37,972 nucleotides of DNA from Lachnospiraceae bacterium (GCA_017634975.1 JAGBMJ010000128.1:1-37972); one strand, 5' to 3'. Shown: positions 17,213 to 25,122, numbered from the stretch's first letter. Numbers and translations: made by a program. Notes: generated from the letters alone by a model not told the origin.

Positions 17213-17321
17213 TGTTGTATGGCGGTAATTATTCAGAACAGCCCGAAACACTTTGCTGCTGAGGGTGTATGAAAGAGGAAAGCCGGCGTAGGGCTAAAAG
17301 ACAGTGATCGGAGGAAGAAAA

Positions 17322-19676
17322 ATGACCGCAGCGTACGGATTGGATCAGGTGTTAATGCACGATCCTTATTGTGTGAATGCTTTTAAAAAGGATGTGGCAT
17401 ATCTGGAGCAACTGGACGTGGATCGGCTGCTTGCCGGTTTTTATGAAAACGCAGGACTGGCTATGCCGAAGATGCGCTATGGCGGCTGGGAAAATATGCT
17501 GATCGGCGGGCATACCCTGGGACATTACCTGACCGCAGTGTCACAGGCTTATGCCAACGCGCAGTGTGCTCCGGAGCATAAGGAGATCCTGTTGGACCGG
17601 ATCCACAGGGCGATCGACGGATTGCTGGAGTGCCAGGCACATACCAAGGGCAAGCCGGGATTTGTTTTCGGCGCCGTGATCAAGGATCCGCAGAATGTGG
17701 AACTGCAGTTTGACCTGGTCGAGCAGAACAGGACCAATATCATTACCGAAGCCTGGGTTCCCTGGTATACGATGCATAAGCTGCTGGACGGTATTGTGAA
17801 TGTATACCGTTTCACCGGTTACGAACCGGCACTTACGCTGGGGAGCGGCATCGGTGACTGGACCTATGCACGTGCTTCCGCGTGGCCGGAGGAGACACAT
17901 CGTACCGTGCTGGGTATTGAATACGGCGGGATGAACGATGCACTTTACGACCTGTATCAATTTACCAAAAAGGAAGAGCATTTGAAGGCAGCGCATCTTT
18001 TTGATGATGAGCACCTGTTCCAAAAGATCACGTCCGGTGAGAAGAATACCGTGAACAATCGTCATGCCAACACGACGATCCCGAAGTTTCTGGGGGCATT
18101 AAACCGCTATCTGACGGTCGGTGATGCGAAGTATCTGGAATACGCGGAAAAATTCTGGACACTGGTCACGGAGCATCATACCTATGCAACCGGCGGTAAC
18201 AGTGAGTGGGAGCATTTCGGGGAAGATGATATCCTGGATACTGAGCGTACCAACTGCAATAACGAGACCTGTAACACTTTCAATATGCTGAAGATGACCC
18301 GCAAGCTCTTTATGATCACCGGGGATAAGAAGTATGCGAAGTATTATGAAAACACGCTGATCAACGCGATCCTCTCTTCGCAGAACCCCGAGACCGGTAT
18401 GACGATGTATTTCCAGCCGATGGCAAGCGGATACTATAAGGTGTACGGGACGCCGGAGGATAAATTCTGGTGCTGCACCGGTACCGGTATGGAAAACTTT
18501 ACCAAGCTGAACGACAGTATCTATTTCAAAGAAAAAGACGGGATCACGGTCAATCTGTTCCTTTCTTCTGAAGTAACGGATCCGGATCTGGGTATTCGTC
18601 TGGTACAGCAATCGAATATACCTGCAGAAGATACCGCGGTCTTTACAGTACATCCGCTGGAGGGAGACAGTGCTTCGGTAAAACTGCGGATCCGTATTCC
18701 GGAATGGGCAGCGGAAACGATGCTTTCCGCATACGGAAAAACCGTAACGGAAGAAAACGGTTATTATGTCGTGGATGGCATCTGGAAAGATGGCGAGAGT
18801 ATTTCCCTGAAATGCAAGTGCAAGGTGATGGCGAAGGGTCTGCCGGACTGCGATACCGTGTTTGCGTTTTCGTACGGACCGTTGCTGCTTTCCGCAGATC
18901 TGGGTACGGAAAATATGATCGACGGTATGACCGGTGTGGATGTGACGATCCCGACCAACAAGATCGCGGGTAATGAGTTTTTGACCATAGCCGACGGGAC
19001 GGTAGCAGATTTTATTGCAAATATTGATGCGCATATGGAACGGCAGGGCGAGCAGTTGCGCTTTCTTCTGCGCGGAACGGACCGCGAACTGACCTTCCGT
19101 CCGCATTATCGGAAGACCAGGGAACGCTACGGTATCTATTGGTATTTTATGGATCAGGATGCTGCGGCAGGAGATGCCGGGGATCTTCAGCAGAAGCGGG
19201 AACAGGAAGAGAAACGACGCAATGCGATCCTGGATACGGTACAGCCCGGATACGGACAGTATGAGAATGACGATTTCCATGCGATGGAAGAAAAAGATAC
19301 GGTAGGTACTACCGATCAGGGGACTTCGCGTTATGCGAAACCAAACGGATTTTTTGCATATCATATGAAAGCGGAAGAGAATGCAGAGCTGCTTCTGGAA
19401 CTGCATCTGCTGCGTGAAGATAACGGAAAGCTGCTGTGCGTATATCTGGACGATGAGGAGATCTTCCGCAAGAGACTGCATTACACCGGCAGCCTGGAAG
19501 AGTATGTGATCGAAGTGCCGGTTTCTGCAGAAACGGCGAAGAAACATCTGCAGATGCGTGCGCAGGAAGACGGAACGGAAGTGCCGAGCCTGTATGTGAA
19601 ATTCCGGGGATCCTGGGGCGAGCCTTCTGCGAGACTGTTCGGATTTATTTACCTGTTGCGGGAGTGGCACTTGTAA
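17322..19676 (+). CDS. GH127-type beta-L-arabinofuranosidase (DUF1680 family)
   Basis: The 784-residue protein has the DUF1680/GH127 (alpha/alpha)6 barrel: GGHTLGHYLTA, EAWVPWYTMHKLLDGIVNVY, YATGGNSEWEHFG, then NE(315)TC(317)NTFNMLKMTRKLF and FWC(384)C(385)TGTGMEN. Glu315, Cys317, Cys384 and Cys385 line up with the zinc ligands and nucleophilic cysteine of the Bifidobacterium enzyme HypBA1, so a cysteine-based retaining mechanism is expected. After the beta-sandwich part (about 440-600) is a Gln/Glu/Arg-rich linker and a C-terminal beta domain (about 640-784). No signal peptide is present, so it acts in the cytoplasm on imported beta-L-arabinofuranosyl oligosaccharides. The ATG at 17322 follows GGAGGA. 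It stands alone: no sugar transporter or regulator lies beside it. GH146 is the main alternative family. Confidence 0.85.
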   Translation: MTAAYGLDQVLMHDPYCVNAFKKDVAYLEQLDVDRLLAGFYENAGLAMPKMRYGGWENMLIGGHTLGHYLTAVSQAYANAQCAPEHKEILLDRIHRAIDGLLECQAHTKGKPGFVFGAVIKDPQNVELQFDLVEQNRTNIITEAWVPWYTMHKLLDGIVNVYRFTGYEPALTLGSGIGDWTYARASAWPEETHRTVLGIEYGGMNDALYDLYQFTKKEEHLKAAHLFDDEHLFQKITSGEKNTVNNRHANTTIPKFLGALNRYLTVGDAKYLEYAEKFWTLVTEHHTYATGGNSEWEHFGEDDILDTERTNCNNETCNTFNMLKMTRKLFMITGDKKYAKYYENTLINAILSSQNPETGMTMYFQPMASGYYKVYGTPEDKFWCCTGTGMENFTKLNDSIYFKEKDGITVNLFLSSEVTDPDLGIRLVQQSNIPAEDTAVFTVHPLEGDSASVKLRIRIPEWAAETMLSAYGKTVTEENGYYVVDGIWKDGESISLKCKCKVMAKGLPDCDTVFAFSYGPLLLSADLGTENMIDGMTGVDVTIPTNKIAGNEFLTIADGTVADFIANIDAHMERQGEQLRFLLRGTDRELTFRPHYRKTRERYGIYWYFMDQDAAAGDAGDLQQKREQEEKRRNAILDTVQPGYGQYENDDFHAMEEKDTVGTTDQGTSRYAKPNGFFAYHMKAEENAELLLELHLLREDNGKLLCVYLDDEEIFRKRLHYTGSLEEYVIEVPVSAETAKKHLQMRAQEDGTEVPSLYVKFRGSWGEPSARLFGFIYLLREWHL

Positions 19677-19857
19677 ATCATTACAGATATCGGAATGTAT
19701 TCATAGTTAGCGATGTTTTCCTTACCTTTCCCTTGAGGATCGACCGGAGCGGGGCATAGAACCGGCAGGCGAGACAGGTGGCCTAAGGTCGGATGAGGTG
19801 GAAAAGGCAGGGATACGAATAGCACATAAATATACCAAAAACAGGAGGGTTACCAAA

Positions 19858-20478
19858 ATGGACAAAAAAGCAATGTACAAGTTAAGTTACGGCCTGTTCG
19901 TATTGACAGCGCAGAAGGACGGGAAGGACAACGGCTGTATCATCAACACGGCGATCCAGGTGACGAGTGATCCCAATGTGATCAGTATCGCTGTGAACAA
20001 AAACAACTATACACATGATATGATCATGGAGACAAAGAAGTTTACGGTTTCTGTCATTGCGGAAGATGCCGAATTTTCTCTGTTTAAGAATTTCGGATTT
20101 CAGTCCGGCCGGGATGTTAATAAATTTGCATCTTTTACCGATTGCAAACGCGGAGCCAATGACTGCATGATCATCACCAAAGGCACCAATGCCTATATCG
20201 CAGCATGGGTAAAAGAAACCGTGGATATGGGAACGCACACGATCTTTCTGGCGCAGGTGACGGATATGGATGTACTTTCCGATGCGAAGTCGGCAACCTA
20301 TGAATACTATCAGGCCAACATCAAGCCGAAGCCGGAAGCGGTCGGCAAGACACAGGACGGCCAGACCATCTGGCGCTGCCGCATCTGCGGATACGAATAC
20401 ATCGGTGAGGAAGTGCCTGATGATTTCATCTGCTCCATCTGCAAACATGGCAAGCAGGACTTTGAAAAGGTAAGCTGA
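19858..20478 (+). CDS. Flavin reductase-like protein fused to C-terminal rubredoxin (high-molecular-weight rubredoxin)
   Basis: The 206-residue protein has an N-terminal FMN-binding flavin-reductase-like domain (about 1-155: YKLSYGLFVLTAQKDG, INTAIQVTSDPNVISIAVNK, FTVSVIAEDAEFSLFKNFGF, with the nucleotide-facing FLAQVTDMDVL) and a C-terminal rubredoxin of CRIC (174,177) and CSIC (192,195). This is the layout of Moorella Hrb, which passes electrons from NAD(P)H through FMN and iron to flavodiiron proteins for oxygen or NO reduction. Here the partner is not adjacent; the reverse rubrerythrin at 9601 is a possible acceptor. The ATG at 19858 follows AGGAGGG; the in-frame start upstream lacks a site. 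The 181 bases before it contain no convincing promoter. The gene ends just before the GGGGACGG hairpin at 20506. Confidence 0.88.
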   Translation: MDKKAMYKLSYGLFVLTAQKDGKDNGCIINTAIQVTSDPNVISIAVNKNNYTHDMIMETKKFTVSVIAEDAEFSLFKNFGFQSGRDVNKFASFTDCKRGANDCMIITKGTNAYIAAWVKETVDMGTHTIFLAQVTDMDVLSDAKSATYEYYQANIKPKPEAVGKTQDGQTIWRCRICGYEYIGEEVPDDFICSICKHGKQDFEKVS

Positions 20479-20505
20479 CTACACTGACTGACGAAGAACC
20501 ACGGG

Positions 20506-20540
20506 AAGAACCACGGGGACGGACCTTGTGGTTCTTTTTT
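20506..20540 (+). terminator. Terminator hairpin with GGGGACGGACCT loop
   Basis: AAGAACCAC (20506-20514) pairs perfectly with GTGGTTCTT (20528-20536) around the loop GGGGACGGACCTT, and is followed by TTTTTTATTTTTT. The left arm is duplicated just before (GAAGAACCACGG at 20493-20504). It should terminate the flavin-reductase transcript and is also the first clear member of the loop-motif hairpin family discussed in the findings. Confidence 0.8.
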
Positions 20541-20558
20541 ATTTTTTGAAAACATCTC

Positions 20559-20587
20559 TTGACATATTATCAAAAAGATTATATGAT
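20559..20587 (+). promoter_or_regulatory. Consensus promoter of the VWA/PurA-like cassette
   Basis: TTGACA (20559-20564), 17 bases and TATGAT (20582-20587): a near-perfect vegetative promoter, 55 bases before the 191-residue gene. Its spacer and downstream DNA are occupied by the repeats at 20566-20626, so repression at this site is expected. Confidence 0.8.
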
Positions 20588-20626
20588 AAAATCATCAAAA
20601 GAGATATAATCAAAAAGATAATATGA
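20566..20626. promoter_or_regulatory. Operator-like repeats (TATCAAAAAGATA type)
   Basis: Two 21-base copies, ATTATCAAAAAGATTATATGA (20566-20586) and ATAATCAAAAAGATAATATGA (20606-20626), differ at two positions and lie exactly 40 bases apart. A weaker copy (ATCATCAAAAGAGATATAAT, 20591-20610) sits between. Each is roughly palindromic, ATC-A5-GAT. The first covers the promoter spacer and -10 box, so a dimeric repressor bound to helically phased sites is the simplest reading. No regulator gene is adjacent. Confidence 0.55.
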
Positions 20627-20641
20627 AAGGAGATGATATCT

Positions 20642-21217
20642 ATGAATGAATTATTCAACGGGATGCTGGGAAAGATTGCACCGGGAATGTGCCGCTTGTC
20701 TATGGATGGAGGGATCGCGATCAAGACTTCAAACGGTTACCGAACCTACGACGGAAGGACCGGACGGCTGACCAACTGCAGCAGTTTCGTATTCGATATC
20801 GGAGAAGAATTCTTCTTCGTTATGCCGACCAACAAAGTAAAGACCGGCGATATCATCCTGGCAAACGGGAAGCCGAAATGTGTGGTGGAAGTAAAGGAAT
20901 ACCGGATCACCGCAGTCAACTATGAAGATTCTACCCTGGAGCAGATCATACCGGAGCGGTACATTTTTATGGGAAATACCTACTTCTACGGAAAAGTGGT
21001 ATCGATGTTTGGTAACGGGATGAAGAAAGGAAAGAAGCCCGGGAACATTATGAAATATATGATGCTCTCCCAGATGATGAAGGGAAAGGGTGGCGGACTC
21101 TCCGATGCGCTTCCGCTCCTGATGATGGGAGGCAGTTTTGGAGACGGGCTGTTTGAGGGACTGTTTGACGAAGAGGATCCGGAGGATGCTCCGGAAGCGG
21201 AGAAGGATTCGGAATAA
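20642..21217 (+). CDS. 191-residue protein of unknown function, first gene of the VWA/PurA-like cassette
   Basis: The ATG at 20642 lies 9 bases after AAGGAG; an in-frame ATG at 20633 would abut the ribosome binding site. The N-terminal 125 residues look beta-rich (KIAPGMCRLSMDGGIAIKTS, EEFFFVMPTNKVKTGDIILA, KCVVEVKEYRITAVNYED, IIPERYIFMGNTYFYGKVVS), suggesting one or two small barrels. From about 130 there is a basic, methionine-rich stretch (GMKKGKKPGNIMKYMMLSQM), a glycine/leucine/methionine segment (LPLLMMGGSFGDGLFEGLF) that could touch a membrane or assemble, and an acidic tail. No signal peptide. I do not recognise a family. Strong promoter and operator-like repeats lie upstream; the VWA gene follows after 118 bases with no terminator between. 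Confidence 0.8.
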   Translation: MNELFNGMLGKIAPGMCRLSMDGGIAIKTSNGYRTYDGRTGRLTNCSSFVFDIGEEFFFVMPTNKVKTGDIILANGKPKCVVEVKEYRITAVNYEDSTLEQIIPERYIFMGNTYFYGKVVSMFGNGMKKGKKPGNIMKYMMLSQMMKGKGGGLSDALPLLMMGGSFGDGLFEGLFDEEDPEDAPEAEKDSE

Positions 21218-21335
21218 AACATATGACCGATGATATGGTTCCCGGAGTCGACCGGTTTTGGAAAGAGCTTGTGTATCGATATCGCAGGGGACATTAGGAG
21301 CGGCAAGGGTAGAAGAACCCGGAAAGGAGGCAGTT

Positions 21336-22202
21336 ATGGGATGCGGAATATGGAGAGAGGATACCTTCCGGCAGTATTCCAGAAGAATGGGAAGAACCGT
21401 CGGTAAGAACGGCAGTCTGGCCGGAGATATGAGCAATCAGGAGATGTTTACCGCAAGAACGATCGATCCGATGCTGGATCCGAGAGACGTGATGCGGGAG
21501 TGCTGCGACAATGAAGAACATCCGGCAACCATCCCCGTGATCCTGGCGCTGGATGTGACAGGATCTATGGGACAGGCGGCAGTCGAAGTGGCGAAGCAGC
21601 TCAACATCATTATGACAAAGCTGTATGAAAAGGTGAAGGATGTGGAGTTTATGGTGATGGGCATCGGGGATCTCGCGTATGACAGATGCCCGCTGCAGGT
21701 ATCGCAGTTTGAATCCGACATCCGCATTGCAGAACAGCTGGATAAAGTATACTTTGAATTCGGCGGCGGAGGGAATGCCTTTGAATCCTATACCGCAGCC
21801 TGGTATTTCGGGGTAGAGCATGTACAGCTGGATGCCTGGAAACGGGGGAAAAAGGGCATTATCATCACCATGGGCGATGAAGGACTCAACCCGTACCTTC
21901 CGGGGGAGCGGCTGGCAGAGATCACCGGACGGCCGCAAAACGGCGATGTGGAGACCGTGCAGCTGTATCCGAAAGTGCTGGAAAAATACGATGTGTATCA
22001 TATCTATGTGGATCACAGAAACGGAAGAAATGAGAGCTTCATCCGTACCTGGAAGGAGCTGATGGATGATGAGCACTTCCGGGTGGTAAAGATCGATGCG
22101 ATCGCGGACATGATCATCCGTATCGTAACGGCCCGGGCAGCGGAAGATAAGAGAGCCGGAAAGGTAATGATCGCGGCGAAGCAGGAAGAGATCAGCTGGT
22201 AA
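21336..22202 (+). CDS. VWA-domain protein with intact MIDAS-type motif
   Basis: The 288-residue protein begins MGCGIWREDTFRQYSRRMGR, then AGDMSNQEMFTARTIDPMLD and a Cys-containing RECCDNEEHPATIP. The von Willebrand A domain follows, with VILALDVTGSMG (Asp73, Thr75, Ser77 as the metal-ion-dependent adhesion site), VMGIGDLAYD, and IIITMGDEGLNP. Intracellular VWA proteins usually act as scaffolds or substrate presenters, often beside AAA+ or enzyme partners. No signal peptide or membrane anchor. The ATG at 21336 follows AAAGGAGG. It sits between the 191-residue protein and the adenylosuccinate-synthetase homologue, 53 bases from the latter. It does not look like TerY closely enough to call it that. 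Partner and target are unknown. Confidence 0.85.
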   Translation: MGCGIWREDTFRQYSRRMGRTVGKNGSLAGDMSNQEMFTARTIDPMLDPRDVMRECCDNEEHPATIPVILALDVTGSMGQAAVEVAKQLNIIMTKLYEKVKDVEFMVMGIGDLAYDRCPLQVSQFESDIRIAEQLDKVYFEFGGGGNAFESYTAAWYFGVEHVQLDAWKRGKKGIIITMGDEGLNPYLPGERLAEITGRPQNGDVETVQLYPKVLEKYDVYHIYVDHRNGRNESFIRTWKELMDDEHFRVVKIDAIADMIIRIVTARAAEDKRAGKVMIAAKQEEISW

Positions 22203-22255
22203 ATTCTCATATATTTGGAAGATGTTGATACTGCTAAGGGAAAGAAGGTGACGGT

Positions 22256-23404
22256 ATGAAAGAGATCCGTATTGTGATCGGTGCCAATTACGGGGATGAA
22301 GGCAAGGGACTGATGACCGATTATTTCGCAGCCCGGTCTGTATCCGCAGGACGGAAAACCCTGGTGATCCCGGCAAACGGCGGTGCACAGCGAGGACATA
22401 CCGTCACCACGCCCGAGGGGGTACGGCATGTGTTTCATCATTTCGGCTCCGGTACCCTGGCCGGTGCGGATACGTATCTGCCGCGGTTCTTCATCGTCAA
22501 TCCGATGGTCTTTATGACGGAATGGGAAGAACTGCTCGGAAAAGGAGCAAAGGGATTTCGGATCTGTATGGATCCGGAATGCCCGGTCACCACGCCCTTT
22601 GATATGATCACGAATCAGATCCTGGAGGAGAGCCGGGGAAATGCAAGACATGGCAGCTGCGGTCTGGGGATCTGGGAGACACTATTGCGGCAGGGAAAGG
22701 AGCTCGGAGCACTGCTGGCGATGACGGAGGATGAGATCCGTGCGTATCTGAATACGGAATGCAAAGAGCAGATGCGGTATCGTCTCGCAGAGAATGGGAT
22801 CGCGCAGATTCCGCAGCATTGGCAGGAGGTCACGGAGGATCCCGGACTGGTCGAAAACTACATCTGTGATCTGCGCGATATGAGCCGGATAGCAACGCTT
22901 CGAACCGGTGAGCTCCTGCGGGAATACGATACGCTGATCTTTGAAAACGGACAGGGACTGTTGCTGGATCGTTCCCATAGAGAGCATTCGCAGCATACCA
23001 CGCCGAGCAATACCGGTCTGCGCAATCCGGCGGAGCTGATCCGGGAAAACCTGCGGGGGGTGGAAACAGAGGCGGAGTGCTGCTATGTAACAAGAACCTA
23101 TCTTACAAGACATGGTGCAGGACCTTTTGCGGAGGAATGTGCAAAGGAAGAGATCAATGTGGATATGGTGGATCGGACCAACGTGCCCAATCCGCACCAG
23201 GGAACCATCCGTTACGGACTGCTGGACGAAAAAGCATTGCTTAAGCGCATCCGGGAAGATTTTGACAGCGTACAGCTGCCGAGAAAATGCCGGATCCGAA
23301 GAACTCTGGCGGTAACGCATGAGAATGAATATCCGGGCCGTGTGATCGCTATGGGAGATTATGTCTCGGACGGCGAAAGCAGAGACAGCGTGAAGCCTCA
23401 ATAA
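22256..23404 (+). CDS. Divergent adenylosuccinate synthetase (PurA) homologue
   Basis: The 382-residue protein keeps the PurA fold. It has the P-loop GANYGD(14)EGKG with the catalytic Asp, GGAQRGH(48)TV with the catalytic His, HHFGSGTL, the ENGQGLLLD...H segment, TTPSNTG, and a YLTRHGAGPF block equivalent to the TRVG.GPFPTE region. Canonical PurA is about 425 residues and joins aspartate to IMP using GTP. Two specificity regions are altered: the aspartate-binding TTGRPRRCGWFD loop reads NVPNPHQGTIRYGLLD (309-324), and the guanine-recognising TKxD is THEN (354-357). The enzyme therefore probably ligates an amino acid to, or otherwise uses, a different nucleotide-like substrate, and perhaps not with GTP. 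It ends the cassette with a strong terminator nine bases after the stop. It is unlikely to be the housekeeping purA. Confidence 0.8.
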   Translation: MKEIRIVIGANYGDEGKGLMTDYFAARSVSAGRKTLVIPANGGAQRGHTVTTPEGVRHVFHHFGSGTLAGADTYLPRFFIVNPMVFMTEWEELLGKGAKGFRICMDPECPVTTPFDMITNQILEESRGNARHGSCGLGIWETLLRQGKELGALLAMTEDEIRAYLNTECKEQMRYRLAENGIAQIPQHWQEVTEDPGLVENYICDLRDMSRIATLRTGELLREYDTLIFENGQGLLLDRSHREHSQHTTPSNTGLRNPAELIRENLRGVETEAECCYVTRTYLTRHGAGPFAEECAKEEINVDMVDRTNVPNPHQGTIRYGLLDEKALLKRIREDFDSVQLPRKCRIRRTLAVTHENEYPGRVIAMGDYVSDGESRDSVKPQ

Positions 23405-23413
23405 ATGATCTTG

Positions 23414-23445
23414 AAAAAACAGCGTTGGTAAATACGCTGTTTTTT
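23414..23445 (+). terminator. Terminator of the VWA/PurA-like cassette
   Basis: AAAAAACAGCGT (23414-23425) and ACGCTGTTTTTT (23434-23445) are a perfect 12-base inverted repeat ending in a T run, nine bases after the PurA-like stop codon. Confidence 0.9.
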
Positions 23446-23460
23446 GTGAGGAATACAGAT

Positions 23461-23489
23461 TTGACAGAAAATGGATTATTACGTAAAAT
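23461..23489 (+). promoter_or_regulatory. Promoter of the GH25 lysozyme gene
   Basis: TTGACA (23461-23466), a 17-base spacer and TAAAAT (23484-23489), 41 bases before the GH25 ATG. Confidence 0.65.
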
Positions 23490-23530
23490 TTTCAGGATGG
23501 GATTCGGAAAGAATACTACGGGAGTAAGGC

Positions 23531-24229
23531 ATGAAAAAACGCATAGCTGTTATTTTCGGAATCATCCTGCTGGGAATGATCGGTATATGGCTTTTGTATG
23601 TTCAGATACCGACAAAACTGCTTGCCGGTGCGTATGAGGTTCAGGGTATTGATGTGTCACATTACCAGGGAGAGATCGACTGGGAAAAGATGTCTGCCCG
23701 GGGGATCCGTTTTGCATATATTAAAGCAACGGAAGGGAGTTCCTATACCGATGAATTTTATATGCGAAATCTGCAGGGGGCGCAGGCAGCCGGCATATCG
23801 GCGGGAGCGTATCACTTCTTTTCCTTTGACAGCTCCGGGAGCGGACAGGCAGCGCATTTTATCGAAGTGACCGGAGATGCTGCCGGAGATCTGATCCCCG
23901 TGGTCGATGTGGAATACTACGGAAACAAACGAAAGGATCCCCCTGATGCAGATGCGGTCAGGGCAGAATTGAAAGAGATGCTGCAGGTTCTGGAGGAATA
24001 TTATGGCTGCAAACCGATGATCTATTCAACGCAGCCGTTTTATCAAAGATTCCTGCAAGGGTACTTTGAGGAATACCCGCTGTGGATCCGGGCAGTGTAT
24101 TTACCGCCGCTGCAGGAATGGACCGTATGGCAGTATACGGATCTTTTGCGCCCGGATGGTGTATACGGCGAGGAAAGCTCTGTGGATGGAGATGTAGTAA
24201 AGGATCTTGAGACATTGCGTCTGCCGTAA
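23531..24229 (+). CDS. GH25 family lysozyme (muramidase), membrane-anchored or secreted
   Basis: The 232-residue protein starts with a basic-hydrophobic signal/anchor (MKKRIAVIFGIILLGMIGIW, roughly residues 1-25, no clear lipobox) and continues as a GH25 catalytic domain to the C-terminus. Catalytic landmarks are GID(41)VSHYQG at the first strand, FAYIKATEGS, GAYHFFSF, VVD(126)VE(128)YYG with the DxE pair, and the WQYTD strand near the end. GH25 enzymes cut the beta-1,4 bond between N-acetylmuramic acid and N-acetylglucosamine. No cell-wall-binding repeats are present, suggesting a cell-surface remodelling enzyme rather than a phage endolysin. It has its own promoter at 23461; the ATG at 23531 follows GGGAGTAAGG. 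Confidence 0.92.
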   Translation: MKKRIAVIFGIILLGMIGIWLLYVQIPTKLLAGAYEVQGIDVSHYQGEIDWEKMSARGIRFAYIKATEGSSYTDEFYMRNLQGAQAAGISAGAYHFFSFDSSGSGQAAHFIEVTGDAAGDLIPVVDVEYYGNKRKDPPDADAVRAELKEMLQVLEEYYGCKPMIYSTQPFYQRFLQGYFEEYPLWIRAVYLPPLQEWTVWQYTDLLRPDGVYGEESSVDGDVVKDLETLRLP

Positions 24230-24296
24230 CGGTTGATAAGGCGTATGTCTACATTTTTCGGAATGAATTACAAAATAAGTCGCAAGGAGAACATTT

Positions 24297-25106
24297 ATGA
24301 TACTTAAAGAACTGGATATTAAAAACAAAGACTCTCTGGAGTATGCACACGCAACCTTTTACGGGCAGGAATATTCGGAGGCACTGATGGTGAAGGAACG
24401 CCCTGTCGTAGTGATCAGCCCGGGCGGCGGGTATGCCTATACTTCCGACCGGGAGAGTGAGATCATTGCATTGCAGTTTCTGGCAAAAGGCTATCATGCG
24501 GTGGTGGTACGGTATTCCTGCCATCCGGCGGTTTATCCGACGGCCCTGCTGGAGTTTGCTGCAGCGGTCAAAGAAGTGCGTACCCATGCAGCAGAATGGC
24601 ATGTGGATACGGAGCGGCTCTTTGTTCTCGGTTTTTCGGCAGGAGCACATTTGGTGGCTTCTTTTTGTTCTTTTTGGGAAAAGCCGTTTCTGTCGGATGC
24701 ATTGGGCTGTGATAAGGAACTGCTGCGTCCCAACGGGCAGGTGCTGTGTTATCCGGTGATCACTTCCGGAGAGCATGCGCATCAAGGATCTTTCCACAGT
24801 CTTCTCGGAGATGCGTATGAGGAAAAGAAAGAAGAACTTTCTATGGAAACACAGGTGAACGATTCCGTGCCTCGCACCTTTGTATGGCATACCTTTGAGG
24901 ACGGATCGGTTCCGGTACAGAATTCGCTTTTGTATGTGAATGCGCTGGTGGAGCACGGTATCCACGCAGAGTACCATCTGTTTGAGCACGGCGGGCACGG
25001 ACTCGGACTGGGAGACCGGCGGACGCTGTCTCCGTCCGGGAAGGAAGATATACCGGTCGTAAGACCATGGATCGATCTGGTACACACATGGATGGGGAGT
25101 GTGTAA
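24297..25106 (+). CDS. Alpha/beta hydrolase (esterase-like, acetyl-xylan-esterase/BD-FAE type)
   Basis: The 269-residue cytoplasmic protein has the alpha/beta hydrolase pattern: an oxyanion-hole segment VVVISPGGGYAYTSDRESE, the nucleophile elbow GFS(114)AGAH, a later acidic position in HTFEDGSVPVQNSL, and the catalytic histidine in FEHGGHGLGLG. The PGGGY and FEHGGHG motifs are typical of small esterases acting on acetylated or feruloylated sugars, and related peptidases, but the substrate cannot be told. The ATG at 24297 has AAGGAG seven bases upstream. No terminator separates it clearly from the GH25 gene 67 bases before, so they may be read together. No signal peptide. Confidence 0.88.
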   Translation: MILKELDIKNKDSLEYAHATFYGQEYSEALMVKERPVVVISPGGGYAYTSDRESEIIALQFLAKGYHAVVVRYSCHPAVYPTALLEFAAAVKEVRTHAAEWHVDTERLFVLGFSAGAHLVASFCSFWEKPFLSDALGCDKELLRPNGQVLCYPVITSGEHAHQGSFHSLLGDAYEEKKEELSMETQVNDSVPRTFVWHTFEDGSVPVQNSLLYVNALVEHGIHAEYHLFEHGGHGLGLGDRRTLSPSGKEDIPVVRPWIDLVHTWMGSV

Positions 25107-25122
25107 CCGTTCCATAATTATC

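Noticed and set aside
18099-19670. Minus-strand open frame of about 520 codons opposite the GH127 gene
   Set aside because: The GH127 reading has conserved catalytic motifs; the antisense product is His/Arg/Phe-rich low-quality sequence typical of shadow frames.
20566-20626. CRISPR-like repeats
   Set aside because: There are only two close copies with one weak copy, no regular spacers and no cas genes; they overlap a promoter and fit operators better.
21336-22202. TerY-type tellurium-resistance VWA protein
   Set aside because: No TerD, TerC or other Ter genes are adjacent, and the N-terminal region does not resemble TerY.
22256-23404. PurZ-type 2-aminoadenylosuccinate synthetase (Z-DNA phages)
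   Set aside because: There is no phage context, dATPase or PurZ-linked polymerase nearby, and the P-loop Asp that I recall as substituted in PurZ is present here.
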